64,000 nucleotides of DNA, taken from NCBI RefSeq assembly GCF_030440515.1, contig NZ_CP076543.1, positions 3,038,001 through 3,102,000 on the forward strand, written 5' to 3'. Source of the stretch: Streptomyces xanthophaeus (GTDB lineage: Bacteria; Actinomycetota; Actinomycetes; Streptomycetales; Streptomycetaceae). The notes beneath the pieces were generated by a model that did no database searches, was not told the DNA's origin, and was given only the letters and a program-made list of their open reading frames with translations. Positions 53,169 to 61,110 of the stretch are shown piece after piece; positions within the stretch are counted from its first letter, which is position 1, and each line of letters starts with the position of its first letter. The translations under genes were made by a program, and so were the position numbers.

Positions 53169-53672
53169 TTACTCACCAGGAATAGCCAATTCGAACCACA
53201 CTGTCTTGCCCGACTTCCCGTGCCGGGTCCCCCAGCGCTGCGAGGAGACGGCGACCAGGTGCAGGCCACGGCCCCCCTCGTCGTCGTGGTCCGCGACGCG
53301 TTCCCGGGGCGGATCCGGAAGCGGATCGGAAACCTCCACGAGGAGCGCGGGACCGCCCGCGGGGCCCCCGGCGGCTGGATTGCGCCGTTCCAGGCGAACT
53401 CCGATGGGGCCGGAGGCGTACCGCAGGGAATTGGTGACGAGCTCGCTGACCAGCAGGACGGTCACATCACCGACGACTTCCAGGCCCCAGTCGTGCAGGG
53501 CGCCGCGGACGGCGTGGCGGGCGGTGCGGACGGCACCGGGCTCGGCGGGGAAGGCCCACTCGGCGCACTCACCGTCTGTGTCGATCACGCCGATCACTTC
53601 CCGGGCCAGCAGCGACCCCAGTCCGGTTCGTCGGGGACGAAAGGGGGACGAGATAGGGATTAATAGCGACAT
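53169..53672 (-). CDS. RsbW-like HATPase (anti-sigma/regulatory kinase) with TTA codon
   Basis: A 167-residue single-domain ATPase. N-box LVSELVTNSLRYASG and G-box DDEGGRGLHLVAV, ending RHGKSGKTVWFELAIPGE, very like the C-terminal domain of the adjacent phosphatase. Codon 4 is TTA (53661-53663 on the complementary strand), the leucine codon read by the bldA tRNA, so translation may be restricted to development. If the true start is a later GTG in the same frame (around REVIGVIDTD), the TTA would be untranslated. The ribosome site before the ATG is weak. The cognate sigma factor is not in the window. Confidence 0.85.
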   Translation of the reverse strand: MSLLIPISSPFRPRRTGLGSLLAREVIGVIDTDGECAEWAFPAEPGAVRTARHAVRGALHDWGLEVVGDVTVLLVSELVTNSLRYASGPIGVRLERRNPAAGGPAGGPALLVEVSDPLPDPPRERVADHDDEGGRGLHLVAVSSQRWGTRHGKSGKTVWFELAIPGE

Positions 53673-53750
53673 ACCCGATATTCGGGGCGTCGTACCACTC
53701 GATCCCCGCCCACCGGCGCACTGTGGCGCAGACGGCCTAGACCGCGAGCG

Positions 53751-54161
53751 TCACGCGCCCCCGCCACCGTCCTGGCGCAGCCGGCGCCCCGCCTCGGCGA
53801 CCGCGGGCCGGTCCTGGTCCAGCCAGTCCACCGACTCCAGCTCCTCCGGCCCGAGCCAGCGCAGCTCGTCGTGGTCCTCCAGCGGGGCGGGCACTCCGGA
53901 GAGCAGCCGGGCGGTCCACACGTGCAGGACGAGCCCGGGCCGCAGCGGCCACTCCCCCGGGATCCGCTCCAGCGGCTCGGTCTCCACGCCGAGCTCCTCG
54001 CGCAGTTCGCGCACCAGCGCGTCGGGGACGGACTCACCCGGTTCGGCCTTCCCGCCCGGCAGCTCCCAGCGTCCGGCGAGCTCGGGCGGTGCGCTGCGGC
54101 GGGCGGCCAGCAGGCGCCCCTCATGACAAAGGGCTCCGCCCACGACCACGCGTACCGTCAT
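53751..54161 (-). CDS. NUDIX hydrolase (MutT-like)
   Basis: A 136-residue enzyme with an intact Nudix box: GGKAEPGESVPDALVREL then REELGVE (G-x5-E-x7-REL-x-EE-x-G). The flanking segments VVVGGALCHEGRLLAARR and GRWELPGGKAE agree with MutT-type 8-oxo-dGTP or other nucleotide diphosphate hydrolysis. It starts with ATG 39 bases downstream of the SPOR-like gene's stop is not the case: it lies to the left of that gene, which is transcribed first. The exact substrate cannot be told. Confidence 0.9.
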   Translation of the reverse strand: MTVRVVVGGALCHEGRLLAARRSAPPELAGRWELPGGKAEPGESVPDALVRELREELGVETEPLERIPGEWPLRPGLVLHVWTARLLSGVPAPLEDHDELRWLGPEELESVDWLDQDRPAVAEAGRRLRQDGGGGA

Positions 54162-54200
54162 GGGCGGAGCCTATGCCAGCGTCGCAGGGTGCTGCGACGC

Positions 54201-54386
54201 TCAGTTCATCGTGGCGGTCTGGCCGATCCGCTCGACCCAGTAGAGCTGCTTGTGCCCTCGGTCCTCGAGGCTGTCGGCGACCTTCTGGGCCTCGGCCCGG
54301 GTGGCGTACCGGCCCACCCGGTAGCGGTTGCCGTTGTCGTCCTCGCGTATGACCAGCCACGGAAGCAGCGCACCGCTGTCGTTCAT
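54201..54386 (-). CDS. Small SPOR-like protein
   Basis: A 61-residue protein with the sequence PWLVIREDDNGNRYRVGRYATRAEAQ in part (PWLVIREDDNGNRYRVG), which matches the SPOR pattern: strand, Arg/Val-Gly-x-Tyr/Phe turn, then the helix AEAQKVADSLEDRG and a final strand KQLYWVERI. SPOR domains bind denuded glycan strands, but here there is no signal peptide or membrane helix, so a cytoplasmic role is more likely. ATG start. It lies 39 bases upstream of the NUDIX gene on the same strand. Confidence 0.75.
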   Translation of the reverse strand: MNDSGALLPWLVIREDDNGNRYRVGRYATRAEAQKVADSLEDRGHKQLYWVERIGQTATMN

Positions 54387-54828
54387 TGCGTTTCACCCTC
54401 CGCCGACGTATCTGTCCGGGAAACCGCATTGCGCATATGCCCGAGCTTACGCCCGACCTTTACGGAGCGGATACGGTTTTTCACGAAGAGGTACCTCGCA
54501 GGCGTACGCATCCGGCCATGCGTACGAGCGGGCCGTGCGCGCCGGTCCGAACGGGGCGCATCGGAGTCCGGAGCGGGGCCGCAGCGCCCCTGTGCGGCGG
54601 GCATCCGCGCAGGTGGCACGGAGAAGCCGGCGGGGCGTCCGGCACGGTCTGGGCCGCGGTGCGCGGGGAGCGGGTCCCGGCATGCGGACCGAACGGTCCG
54701 GGGACGCCGGGGGACGGGACGGCGCGGGCGTCCGCCATCGCGCCGAAACCCGCCGGGTCGCGGGCGTCGCGCCGGGCGCGCGTGAACCCCCGGGCGGCGC
54801 CCGGGGGTTCGGACCGCAGCGGGAGCGG
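54387..54828. other. Intergenic region without a credible gene
   Basis: This 442-base stretch has several overlapping open frames on both strands, all Arg/Pro/Ala-rich and without conserved features; I see no gene. A leftward promoter for the SPOR-like gene should lie near 54400-54480, the AT-richest part (tttacggagcggatacggttttt). The right end holds the gntR terminator. Confidence 0.55.
54784..54810 (-). terminator. Hairpin after the GntR gene
   Basis: A perfect 12-bp stem (gaacccccgggc / gcccgggggttc) with a three-base loop begins 19 bases after the gntR stop. Confidence 0.85.
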
Positions 54829-55581
54829 CTACCTCACCGGGAGGTGGTACGCCAGGCGGTAGCGGTCCGCCGGGACCACCACGTCGGCCGTCTCCACGGC
54901 ACGGCCCGAGGCGTAGTACGTGCGGCCGATCACCAGCACCACGTGCCCCGGCACCCCGCCGAGGAGCATGATCTCCTCCGCCAGACCGGGCCGCGCTCCG
55001 ACCTCCTCGACCACGTTGTCCACGACGACGTCGATCGCGGCCATCCGGTCGACCACTCCGGAGCCGCCCAGCGGGCCTTCCTCCGGCAGCATCACCGGGG
55101 TCCGGCCGGTCACGGCCAGCGGCTCCCAGGAGGTCGACAGCATCATCGCCTCCCCCGCGTCGCGGAAGACGTACCGCGTCCGCATCACGCGCTCGCCCGG
55201 ATCGATGCCGAGCCGCTTGGCGATCTCCGTGGGCGCGCCCGTCTGCTCGCTGCTCGACTCCCAGGTGCCACGCGCGCCGGCGTCGGCCTGCTCCTGCCGG
55301 AACGGCGTCGAGGCACCGCCCGTGCGATAGCCGGCGCGGGCGACCCGCCGCGGGACTGGCTGTTCCCGTACGTACGTGCCGGATCCGGACCGGCCCTCGA
55401 CCAGCCCCTCCGCCATGAGGACCTTGCGCGCCTCCAGGGCCACGGTGTCGGAGACCCCGTACTCCTCGCGGATGCGTGCCTGAGAGGGAAGCCGGGCGTG
55501 CGGGGGCAGAGAACCGTCGACGATCTTCCGTCGCAGATCCCCGGCCACGCGCAGATAGGCCGGCTGCTCACCGAAAGTCAC
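54829..55581 (-). CDS. GntR/HutC-family transcriptional regulator
   Basis: A 250-residue regulator. The N-terminal winged helix has AGDLRRKIVDGSLPPHARLPS and a SDTVALEARKVLMAEGLVEG recognition helix. The C-terminal UTRA ligand domain includes ERVMRTRYVFRDAGEAMMLS and a final EEIMLLGGVPGHVVLVIGRTY. HutC-type members bind small ligands such as sugars, histidine derivatives or phosphonates. It starts with GTG and stands alone, so it may act in trans. Its target operon is not obvious. Confidence 0.92.
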   Translation of the reverse strand: MTFGEQPAYLRVAGDLRRKIVDGSLPPHARLPSQARIREEYGVSDTVALEARKVLMAEGLVEGRSGSGTYVREQPVPRRVARAGYRTGGASTPFRQEQADAGARGTWESSSEQTGAPTEIAKRLGIDPGERVMRTRYVFRDAGEAMMLSTSWEPLAVTGRTPVMLPEEGPLGGSGVVDRMAAIDVVVDNVVEEVGARPGLAEEIMLLGGVPGHVVLVIGRTYYASGRAVETADVVVPADRYRLAYHLPVR

Positions 55582-55718
55582 TGGCCACTCCCATCAGGTT
55601 GACAGACAGCTACACCCTGGCAACCGACGGTTGAAGACCGCAAGCAAGGGCCAGAGTTTCACTCGAAGTGATGAAGCCAGGTCACTCAAACCCGTTACCC
55701 TGCGTTACCTGAAGAACG

Positions 55719-56909
55719 TCACACCGACGCGGCCGAGGGGCCCCCGCCCGCCCCGTCGTCCAGGTCTTCGAGGTCCTCATGGCTGTCCGACAGCCACTGC
55801 GGAATCACCGTCGAAAGCCCGTACGCACCGCGCAGCGTCCGCTCCGTCTCCAGGGACATCGCCGCCAGCGCCCGGTCCCACTGCTTGTCGAACTCCGCCG
55901 GCGTCCTGGCCTGCGAGGCGCGCTGCCACTGCGCGCGCGCCGCCTCGATCTCCTTCAGCTGCGCCGCAGCGGCCTTCTCCAGCCCCGCCCGGGCCGCCTC
56001 CCCCTGCAGGAGCTTCGCCTCGGCGCCCAGCGCCGCATGCACCTCCCGCGCCCATGCCTGGTACGCGGGCAGCGCGTCCTGCACGTCGTCCTCGGGAGGC
56101 CGGCTCATGACGAACTCGACGGAGTTGGCGGCCCGCAGGAAGGCCGACTGCTCGGGCTTCAGCATTGCGGCGTCCTTGCGCAGGCTGCCCCGCCACTCCT
56201 CGTCGGTGGTACCGATCACGCAGAGCAGCGTCCGGTCCCCCTCGCGCCAGGACCGGCCCGAGGGCGCGTAGTAGAACATCTCCGCGTACTCGGGCAGCGC
56301 CCACGTGTCCATCGCGTACTCGTCCTGGGCCTTCCAGCACGCGTCCTCGGACGCGCGGCCGGCCCCACGCGACTCGGGATCGTCCGATGCCTCCAGCGCC
56401 TTGGATGCGGTGACCTCGCCGTGGTGCACCTGCGCGCAGTCGATCCGGTACGTCACGGGCCGCTCGTCGACCAGGTCCCCGCCGGGAACGTTGAAGCAGT
56501 CGCCCGCCCGGAGGTCTTCGAGGTCCGTGAGCTCGCCCTCGACGTCGGAGAACTCGCTCAGCGAGTCGAACCCGCCGTCGGCGGCGCTCAGGACCCGCTC
56601 GGCGGTGAAGACCAGCGCGCCGGTCATCACCACGGACACCACCAGGCCCACGATCGCCAGGGCCTTGCCCCGGTCCCCCCGCTTCGCGATCTGCACGAGG
56701 GCCGCGATGCCGAAGGCTATGCCGAGCGGCGGCAGGCACAGCAGCCCGGACAGCAGCGCGGCGAGTGCGAAGCCGTTGAGCGCCGGCGGCTGCTGTCCGT
56801 GACCGGGTGGCGGTCCCCAGCCCCAGCCCTGCTGCGGGGGCGGCGGGGGCCAGGAGTGGCCCGGTCCGGGAGGAGGACTCGGCGGGGTGCTCACGGGGGC
56901 GGACTCCAT
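55719..56909 (-). CDS. DUF4190/septum-formation-domain membrane protein
   Basis: A 396-residue protein. A Pro/Gly/Trp-rich cytoplasmic start (PPPPPQQGWGWGPPPG) precedes two helices (FALAALLSGLLCLPPLGIAF and ALAIVGLVVSVVMTGALVF), the DUF4190 pattern. The external part has the septum-formation-type segment DLRAGDCFNVPG with CAQVHHGEVTASK and Cys pairs (C-DAC, LLCVIG). The C-terminal 100 residues form a long charged helix. The ATG at 56909 follows a GGAGTCC-like site. It probably sits at the membrane or wall; a septum role is only from the domain name. Confidence 0.82.
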   Translation of the reverse strand: MESAPVSTPPSPPPGPGHSWPPPPPQQGWGWGPPPGHGQQPPALNGFALAALLSGLLCLPPLGIAFGIAALVQIAKRGDRGKALAIVGLVVSVVMTGALVFTAERVLSAADGGFDSLSEFSDVEGELTDLEDLRAGDCFNVPGGDLVDERPVTYRIDCAQVHHGEVTASKALEASDDPESRGAGRASEDACWKAQDEYAMDTWALPEYAEMFYYAPSGRSWREGDRTLLCVIGTTDEEWRGSLRKDAAMLKPEQSAFLRAANSVEFVMSRPPEDDVQDALPAYQAWAREVHAALGAEAKLLQGEAARAGLEKAAAAQLKEIEAARAQWQRASQARTPAEFDKQWDRALAAMSLETERTLRGAYGLSTVIPQWLSDSHEDLEDLDDGAGGGPSAASV

Positions 56910-57153
56910 CGCAGGGCGGCACCGCAGGACGGCATCGCGGGGCGCGCCGCGGAAGGCGCGAACGAATGCGCGAAATAGTACGCAGCAGGGGCACCCGGCA
57001 GGTCGCTCGCCCCCGCCGTCGCGTCCGGCCCGGCCGGCGGCCGCGGCTCCCGCGGCTCCGGCGCCGTGGTGCGTGAGCCGACCCCCGTAACGATCACCGA
57101 CGCGTAACATCCGTGCCGTACACCGGCCATGACCGAGCAGAGGTGTTCCACAC

Positions 57154-58248
57154 ATGACGCACGCACTCCCCGGCTACATCTGTTCCGAGGACGGCACCCG
57201 CGCGGACGTCCGGACGGCGCCGTGGGCGTGCCCGGTCTGCGGCGGACCCTGGGACCTCGATTTCACACCGGACCCGGCCGCGGCACTGGAACCGGCCGCG
57301 GGGCCGAACTCGCTGTGGCGGTACGGGGCCGTGCTGCCGCTGCCCGGGGCGTTCTCCGTATCACTGGCCGAGGGGCACACCCCGATGGTCCCGCTGGCGG
57401 AGCGGATCCACGCCAAGCTCGACTTCCTGATGCCCACGCGGTCCTTCAAGGATCGGGGCGCGGTGATGCTCGTGGAGCTCGCCCGGCGGCTCGCACCGCA
57501 GCGGGTCGTGGCGGACAGCAGCGGCAACGCCGGGACGGCGGTGGCCGCGTACTGCGCGCGGGCCGGACTGGCCTGCGAAATCTTCGTACCCGAGGGCACG
57601 TCGGAGAAGAAGACGGCCCGGATGCGGTCGCACGGCGCGGACGTGCGGGTGGTCCCCGGTGGCCGCGAGGCCGCCTCGGAGGCGGCGCGGGCCGCGGCGG
57701 ACGCGCCCGGGGTCTTCTACGCGAGCCACGTGTTCAACCCGTACTTCCTGCACGGGACCAAGACGTACGTGTACGAGGTGTGGGAGGAGCTGGGCGGCCG
57801 GCTGCCGGAGGCCCTGGTGGTCCCCGTGGGCAACGGCACCCTGCTGCTCGGGGCCGCCCTGGCCGTGGAGGAACTCGCCCGGCGCGGGGTCAGGCCGCCG
57901 GCGCTGATCGCGGTCCAGGCGGAGGCGGTGTCCCCGCTGGCGCAGGCCTTCGCGGCGGGCGCCGAGGAGGCGGCACCGGTGGAGCAGCGGCCGACCCTGG
58001 CCGAGGGGATCGCGATCCCTGCGCCGCCCCGCGCCCGCCAGATCCTGGCGGCGGTCCGCAAGTCCGGGGGCACCGTCCTGACCGTCCCGGACGACCGGCT
58101 GCAGGAGGCCCAGCGGGACCTGGCCCGCCGCGGCCTCTCCGTGGAGCCGACGGCGGCGGCCTGCTGGGCCGCGGTGGGACCGGCGGCGCCCGGGGATCCC
58201 CTGCAGGGCCGCACCGCCGTGATCCCCCTGTGCGGCGCGGGCGGATAG
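57154..58248 (+). CDS. Threonine synthase-like PLP enzyme
   Basis: A 364-residue fold-type-II PLP enzyme. The Schiff-base Lys is in RSFKDRGAVML, the phosphate loop is the SSGNAGTAVAAY segment, and GNGTLLLGAA gives the second loop. An N-terminal zinc-like Cys pair is present (CSEDGT and CPVCGGPW), as in threonine synthase-like proteins of bacteria. A threonine synthase or a related lyase/ligase is possible; the usual thrC neighbours are missing, so the reaction is uncertain. ATG with AGAGGTG upstream. Confidence 0.85.
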   Translation: MTHALPGYICSEDGTRADVRTAPWACPVCGGPWDLDFTPDPAAALEPAAGPNSLWRYGAVLPLPGAFSVSLAEGHTPMVPLAERIHAKLDFLMPTRSFKDRGAVMLVELARRLAPQRVVADSSGNAGTAVAAYCARAGLACEIFVPEGTSEKKTARMRSHGADVRVVPGGREAASEAARAAADAPGVFYASHVFNPYFLHGTKTYVYEVWEELGGRLPEALVVPVGNGTLLLGAALAVEELARRGVRPPALIAVQAEAVSPLAQAFAAGAEEAAPVEQRPTLAEGIAIPAPPRARQILAAVRKSGGTVLTVPDDRLQEAQRDLARRGLSVEPTAAACWAAVGPAAPGDPLQGRTAVIPLCGAGG

Positions 58249-58250
58249 AC

Positions 58251-58407
58251 GACGGACGGACGCGGGCGGAAGCGGGCGGAGGCGGGCAGAGGCAGACGGA
58301 CGCGGGCGGAGGCGGACGGAGGCGGACGGAGGCGGACGGAGGCGGACGGAGGCGGACGGGCAGCGGCGCACCCGCGCCGCCCCACCCGTCCCACCCGTCC
58401 CACCCGT
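58251..58407. repeat. Phased 10-bp repeats followed by 9-bp repeats
   Basis: From 58251 the sequence follows a 10-base period for about eleven units; units at 58311, 58321, 58331 and 58341 are exact ggcggacgga and 58351 has one change. From 58381 three exact 9-base cccacccgt units follow. The tract separates the threonine-synthase-like stop from the next gene. A ten-base period keeps the repeats on one face of the helix. Confidence 0.9.
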
Positions 58408-58432
58408 CCCACGTCCATGTCGGAATTCCGCG

Positions 58433-58452
58433 AGACCGGACGCACCCGGTCT
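58433..58452 (+). promoter_or_regulatory. Inverted repeat just upstream of the PEP-mutase-like gene
   Basis: agaccgg and ccggtct flank a six-base spacer 14 bases before the ATG at 58467. It could be an operator or a short hairpin that masks the start region. Confidence 0.45.
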
Positions 58453-58466
58453 GGTGAACTGACCCC

Positions 58467-59288
58467 ATGACCACCCATGTTGATCTCGCCGCCAAGGCCA
58501 CCGCGTTCGCGGCCCTGCACACCCCCGCCGCCCCGCTCGCCCTCGCCAACGCCTGGGACGTGGCAAGCGCCCGCATCGTCGCGGCCGCCGGCGCCCCCGC
58601 CGTCGCCACCACCAGCGCCGGCGTCGCCTGGTCCCTCGGCTCCCCCGACGGCGACGCCCTGGCGCGGGACCGGGCCCTCGACCTCGTCGCCCGCGTGGTC
58701 GCCGCCGTCCCGGCCGTGCCCGTCACCGCCGACATCGAGGGCGGCTTCGGCGCCGACCCGGCCGCCGTGGGCGAGACCGTGACCGGGGTCCTCGACGCCG
58801 GCGCGGTCGGCATCAACATCGAGGACGGGCACCGCGACCCCGCCGAGCAGATCGAGCGCCTGGCCGCGGCCCGCGCCGCGGCCGACGCCGCCGGGGTCCC
58901 GCTGTACATCAACGCCCGCATCGACACCTACCTCCGGGGCTTCGGCGAGGACGCCACCCGCCTGGACGACACGCTCGCCCGCGCCGCCGCGTACCTGCGG
59001 GCCGGAGCCACCGGCATCTTCGTGCCCGGCGTCCTCGACCCGGCCACCGTCGCCGAGCTCGCCAAGGGCATCGACGCGCCCCTCAACATCCTGCTCGGCC
59101 CGGACGCCCCGACCGTCGCCGCCTTCGGCGCCCTCGGCGTCTCCCGCGTCAGCCTCGGCTCCTGGGTCGCCGAAGCCGCGTACGCCGTGGTCCGCCGCGC
59201 CGCCGAGGAGCTGCTCTCGGAGGGCACCTACGGGGCGCTCGCGCACTCCCTCCCCTACGGCGAGCTGAACGACCTGCTCAAGGGGTGA
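58467..59288 (+). CDS. Isocitrate lyase/PEP mutase family enzyme
   Basis: A 273-residue (beta/alpha)8 enzyme of the ICL/PEPM superfamily. The metal-site motif is TADIEGGFG, followed by GINIEDGHRDPAEQIERLAAAR and INARIDTYLRG; the Cys of true isocitrate lyases (KKCGH) is absent. Carboxyphosphonoenolpyruvate phosphonomutase-like or methylisocitrate-lyase-like reactions are possible. There are no phosphonate genes nearby. The ATG at 58467 has no clear ribosome site, so leaderless or short-leader translation is possible. Confidence 0.88.
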   Translation: MTTHVDLAAKATAFAALHTPAAPLALANAWDVASARIVAAAGAPAVATTSAGVAWSLGSPDGDALARDRALDLVARVVAAVPAVPVTADIEGGFGADPAAVGETVTGVLDAGAVGINIEDGHRDPAEQIERLAAARAAADAAGVPLYINARIDTYLRGFGEDATRLDDTLARAAAYLRAGATGIFVPGVLDPATVAELAKGIDAPLNILLGPDAPTVAAFGALGVSRVSLGSWVAEAAYAVVRRAAEELLSEGTYGALAHSLPYGELNDLLKG

Positions 59289-59332
59289 GATATCCGGAAG
59301 CGTGCATGGGCCAACGACCTTAGGATCCGAGC

Positions 59333-60280
59333 ATGAGCACCTCAACGCCGGTCGACGGCAAGGCCTCCGGACCGGCCACCGCCACCGCCCGCGGCAGGAT
59401 CCCGGGTGCGGTCTGGGCCGCCCTCGCCGTCGTCTACGTCGTCTGGGGCTCGACCTACCTCGGCATCCGGATCGTCGTCGCGACCATGCCGCCCTTCCTC
59501 TCCGCCGGAGCCCGGTTCATCACCGCCGGCCTGCTGCTGTCCGCCGTCGTCGCCTGGCGGTACGGTCCGGCCGCGCTGCGGGCCACCCGCGCGCAGCTCG
59601 GCTCGGCGGCCCTGGTCGGGCTGCTGCTGATCCTCGGCGGGAACGGCCTGGTGGTCCTCGCCGAGACCTCGGTGCCGTCGGGCCTTGCCGCGCTGCTGGT
59701 GGCGGCGGTGCCGATGTGGGTGGTGGTGCTCCGGACGAGCACCGGGGACCGTCCCCCGTCGCGCACCCTGGCCGGGGTGCTGGTGGGTCTCGCCGGGCTC
59801 GCGGTGCTGACCAGCCCGGGGCTCAGCGGCGAGGTGCGGCTGTCGGGGGTGCTGCTGGTCGTGGCGGCTTCGGTGCTGTGGTCGCTGGGCTCGTTCTCGG
59901 CGCCGCGGCTGAAGCTTCCGGCCAACCCCTTCACGGGCAGCGCCTACCAGATGTTCGCGGGCGGGGTCGCCGCCGTGGTCGTGGGCCTGCTGCGCGGCGA
60001 GCACCGCGGCCTGGACCCGGCGGCGTTCTCCACCGCCTCCTGGCTGGCCCTCGGCTATCTGACGGTCGTCGGCTCGCTCGTCGGTTTCACGGCGTACGTG
60101 TGGCTGCTCCAGGCCGCGCCGCTGTCGCTGGTGTCCACGTACGCGTACGTCAATCCGGTCGTGGCCGTGGCGCTCGGCACGCTGATCCTCGACGAGGCCC
60201 TGACCTGGCCGATCCTGGTCGGCGGGGCGATCGTCGTGGCGGCGGTGGGCGTGATCGTCCGTACCGAGCGGAAGAAGTAG
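59333..60280 (+). CDS. EamA/DMT-family transporter
   Basis: A 315-residue protein with ten predicted membrane helices in two EamA repeats: the first begins AVWAALAVVYVVWGSTYLGIRI, the second LLVVAASVLWSLGSFSAPRL. The end PILVGGAIVVAAVGVIV with a basic RTERKK tail is typical of the family. It probably exports amino acids or other small metabolites. It lies 44 bases after the PEP-mutase-like gene in the same direction and is likely co-transcribed with it. Confidence 0.92.
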   Translation: MSTSTPVDGKASGPATATARGRIPGAVWAALAVVYVVWGSTYLGIRIVVATMPPFLSAGARFITAGLLLSAVVAWRYGPAALRATRAQLGSAALVGLLLILGGNGLVVLAETSVPSGLAALLVAAVPMWVVVLRTSTGDRPPSRTLAGVLVGLAGLAVLTSPGLSGEVRLSGVLLVVAASVLWSLGSFSAPRLKLPANPFTGSAYQMFAGGVAAVVVGLLRGEHRGLDPAAFSTASWLALGYLTVVGSLVGFTAYVWLLQAAPLSLVSTYAYVNPVVAVALGTLILDEALTWPILVGGAIVVAAVGVIVRTERKK

Positions 60281-60318
60281 CGGAAGAAAGAGCAGGAGCA
60301 GCGGCGGCGCGGGCGCGC

Positions 60319-61110
60319 TCAGCCCCGGGCGGCCCGCTCGTACAGGGCTTTCGCGTGCTCGTCGAAGAGCGCGGCCGTGGAGTCCACGTCCGTGTCCCCG
60401 CCGCTCAGCACCCCGATCAGGTGCCCGGCGCGGTCCGGCCCGCCCCGGTCCGCGATCCAGGGGCTGCCGCTGGTCCCCGTCCAGAACCCGGCGCAGCTCA
60501 TGTAGAGCATGTCGGGGTCGTCCTCGTCGTGGCGGGTCTGGGTGGTGCAGGAGACGGGCTTGTTCTGCGGGTTGTGCTCGGACTCCGGGTAGCCGACGAC
60601 GGTCACGTCCCGTTCGTATCCCGAGGTCCACTCGGGCTTCGGGGCCTCGGCGCCGCCGCCGACCGCGTCCTGGATGCTGCGCCCGTCCTCGTCCGGCTCG
60701 ATGGTGAGGAAGGCGAAGTCGGCGGTGTCCTCACCCCATTTCGTCCAGCGGTCGTCCACGTGGATCGACTTGACCTTCCACACCCCCAGCGGCTGGGTGC
60801 CGGCGCCCTCGCCGGAGAAGGCCGGGGCGAAGGAGAGCTCACCGATGGCCAGCCCGTCGTGGGCCACCTCGCCCGGCTGCCCGTCCTCGCCCGCGGGGGC
60901 CACGCAGTGCGCGGCGGTGGCGACGACGTTGCCCCCGGGGCTGTCGACGACGCTCGCCGTGCACCAGTGCTCGCCGGCCGCCATGAGTACGCCGACGGTG
61001 GGGAAGGGGAGCACCGGACGCTCGCCGGGCACCTCGAGGAACGCGACGGCGAACACCGCCGCGAGCCCCGCCGCGGCGGCCGCCGACGCCCCCTTCACCA
61101 CCGTGCTCAC
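60319..61110 (-). CDS. Membrane-anchored trypsin-like serine protease
   Basis: A 263-residue protein from the GTG at 61110, which overlaps the esterase stop by four bases (GTGA). An N-terminal hydrophobic segment (GASAAAAAGLAAVFAVAFL) anchors or exports it. The trypsin-like triad is visible: His in VATAAHCVA, Asp in DTADFAFLTI and Ser in TGTSGSPWIAD. Two Cys pairs (HWCTAS/AAHC and VSCTTQ/MSCAGF) fit the disulphides of chymotrypsin-fold enzymes. Coupled to the esterases, so all three probably act outside the membrane. Confidence 0.9.
   Translation of the reverse strand: MSTVVKGASAAAAAGLAAVFAVAFLEVPGERPVLPFPTVGVLMAAGEHWCTASVVDSPGGNVVATAAHCVAPAGEDGQPGEVAHDGLAIGELSFAPAFSGEGAGTQPLGVWKVKSIHVDDRWTKWGEDTADFAFLTIEPDEDGRSIQDAVGGGAEAPKPEWTSGYERDVTVVGYPESEHNPQNKPVSCTTQTRHDEDDPDMLYMSCAGFWTGTSGSPWIADRGGPDRAGHLIGVLSGGDTDVDSTAALFDEHAKALYERAARG

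Noticed and set aside
54387..54828. Short genes between the SPOR-like gene and gntR
   Set aside because: All frames are Arg/Ala/Pro-rich, none has a ribosome site or a recognisable motif, and a terminator fills the right end.
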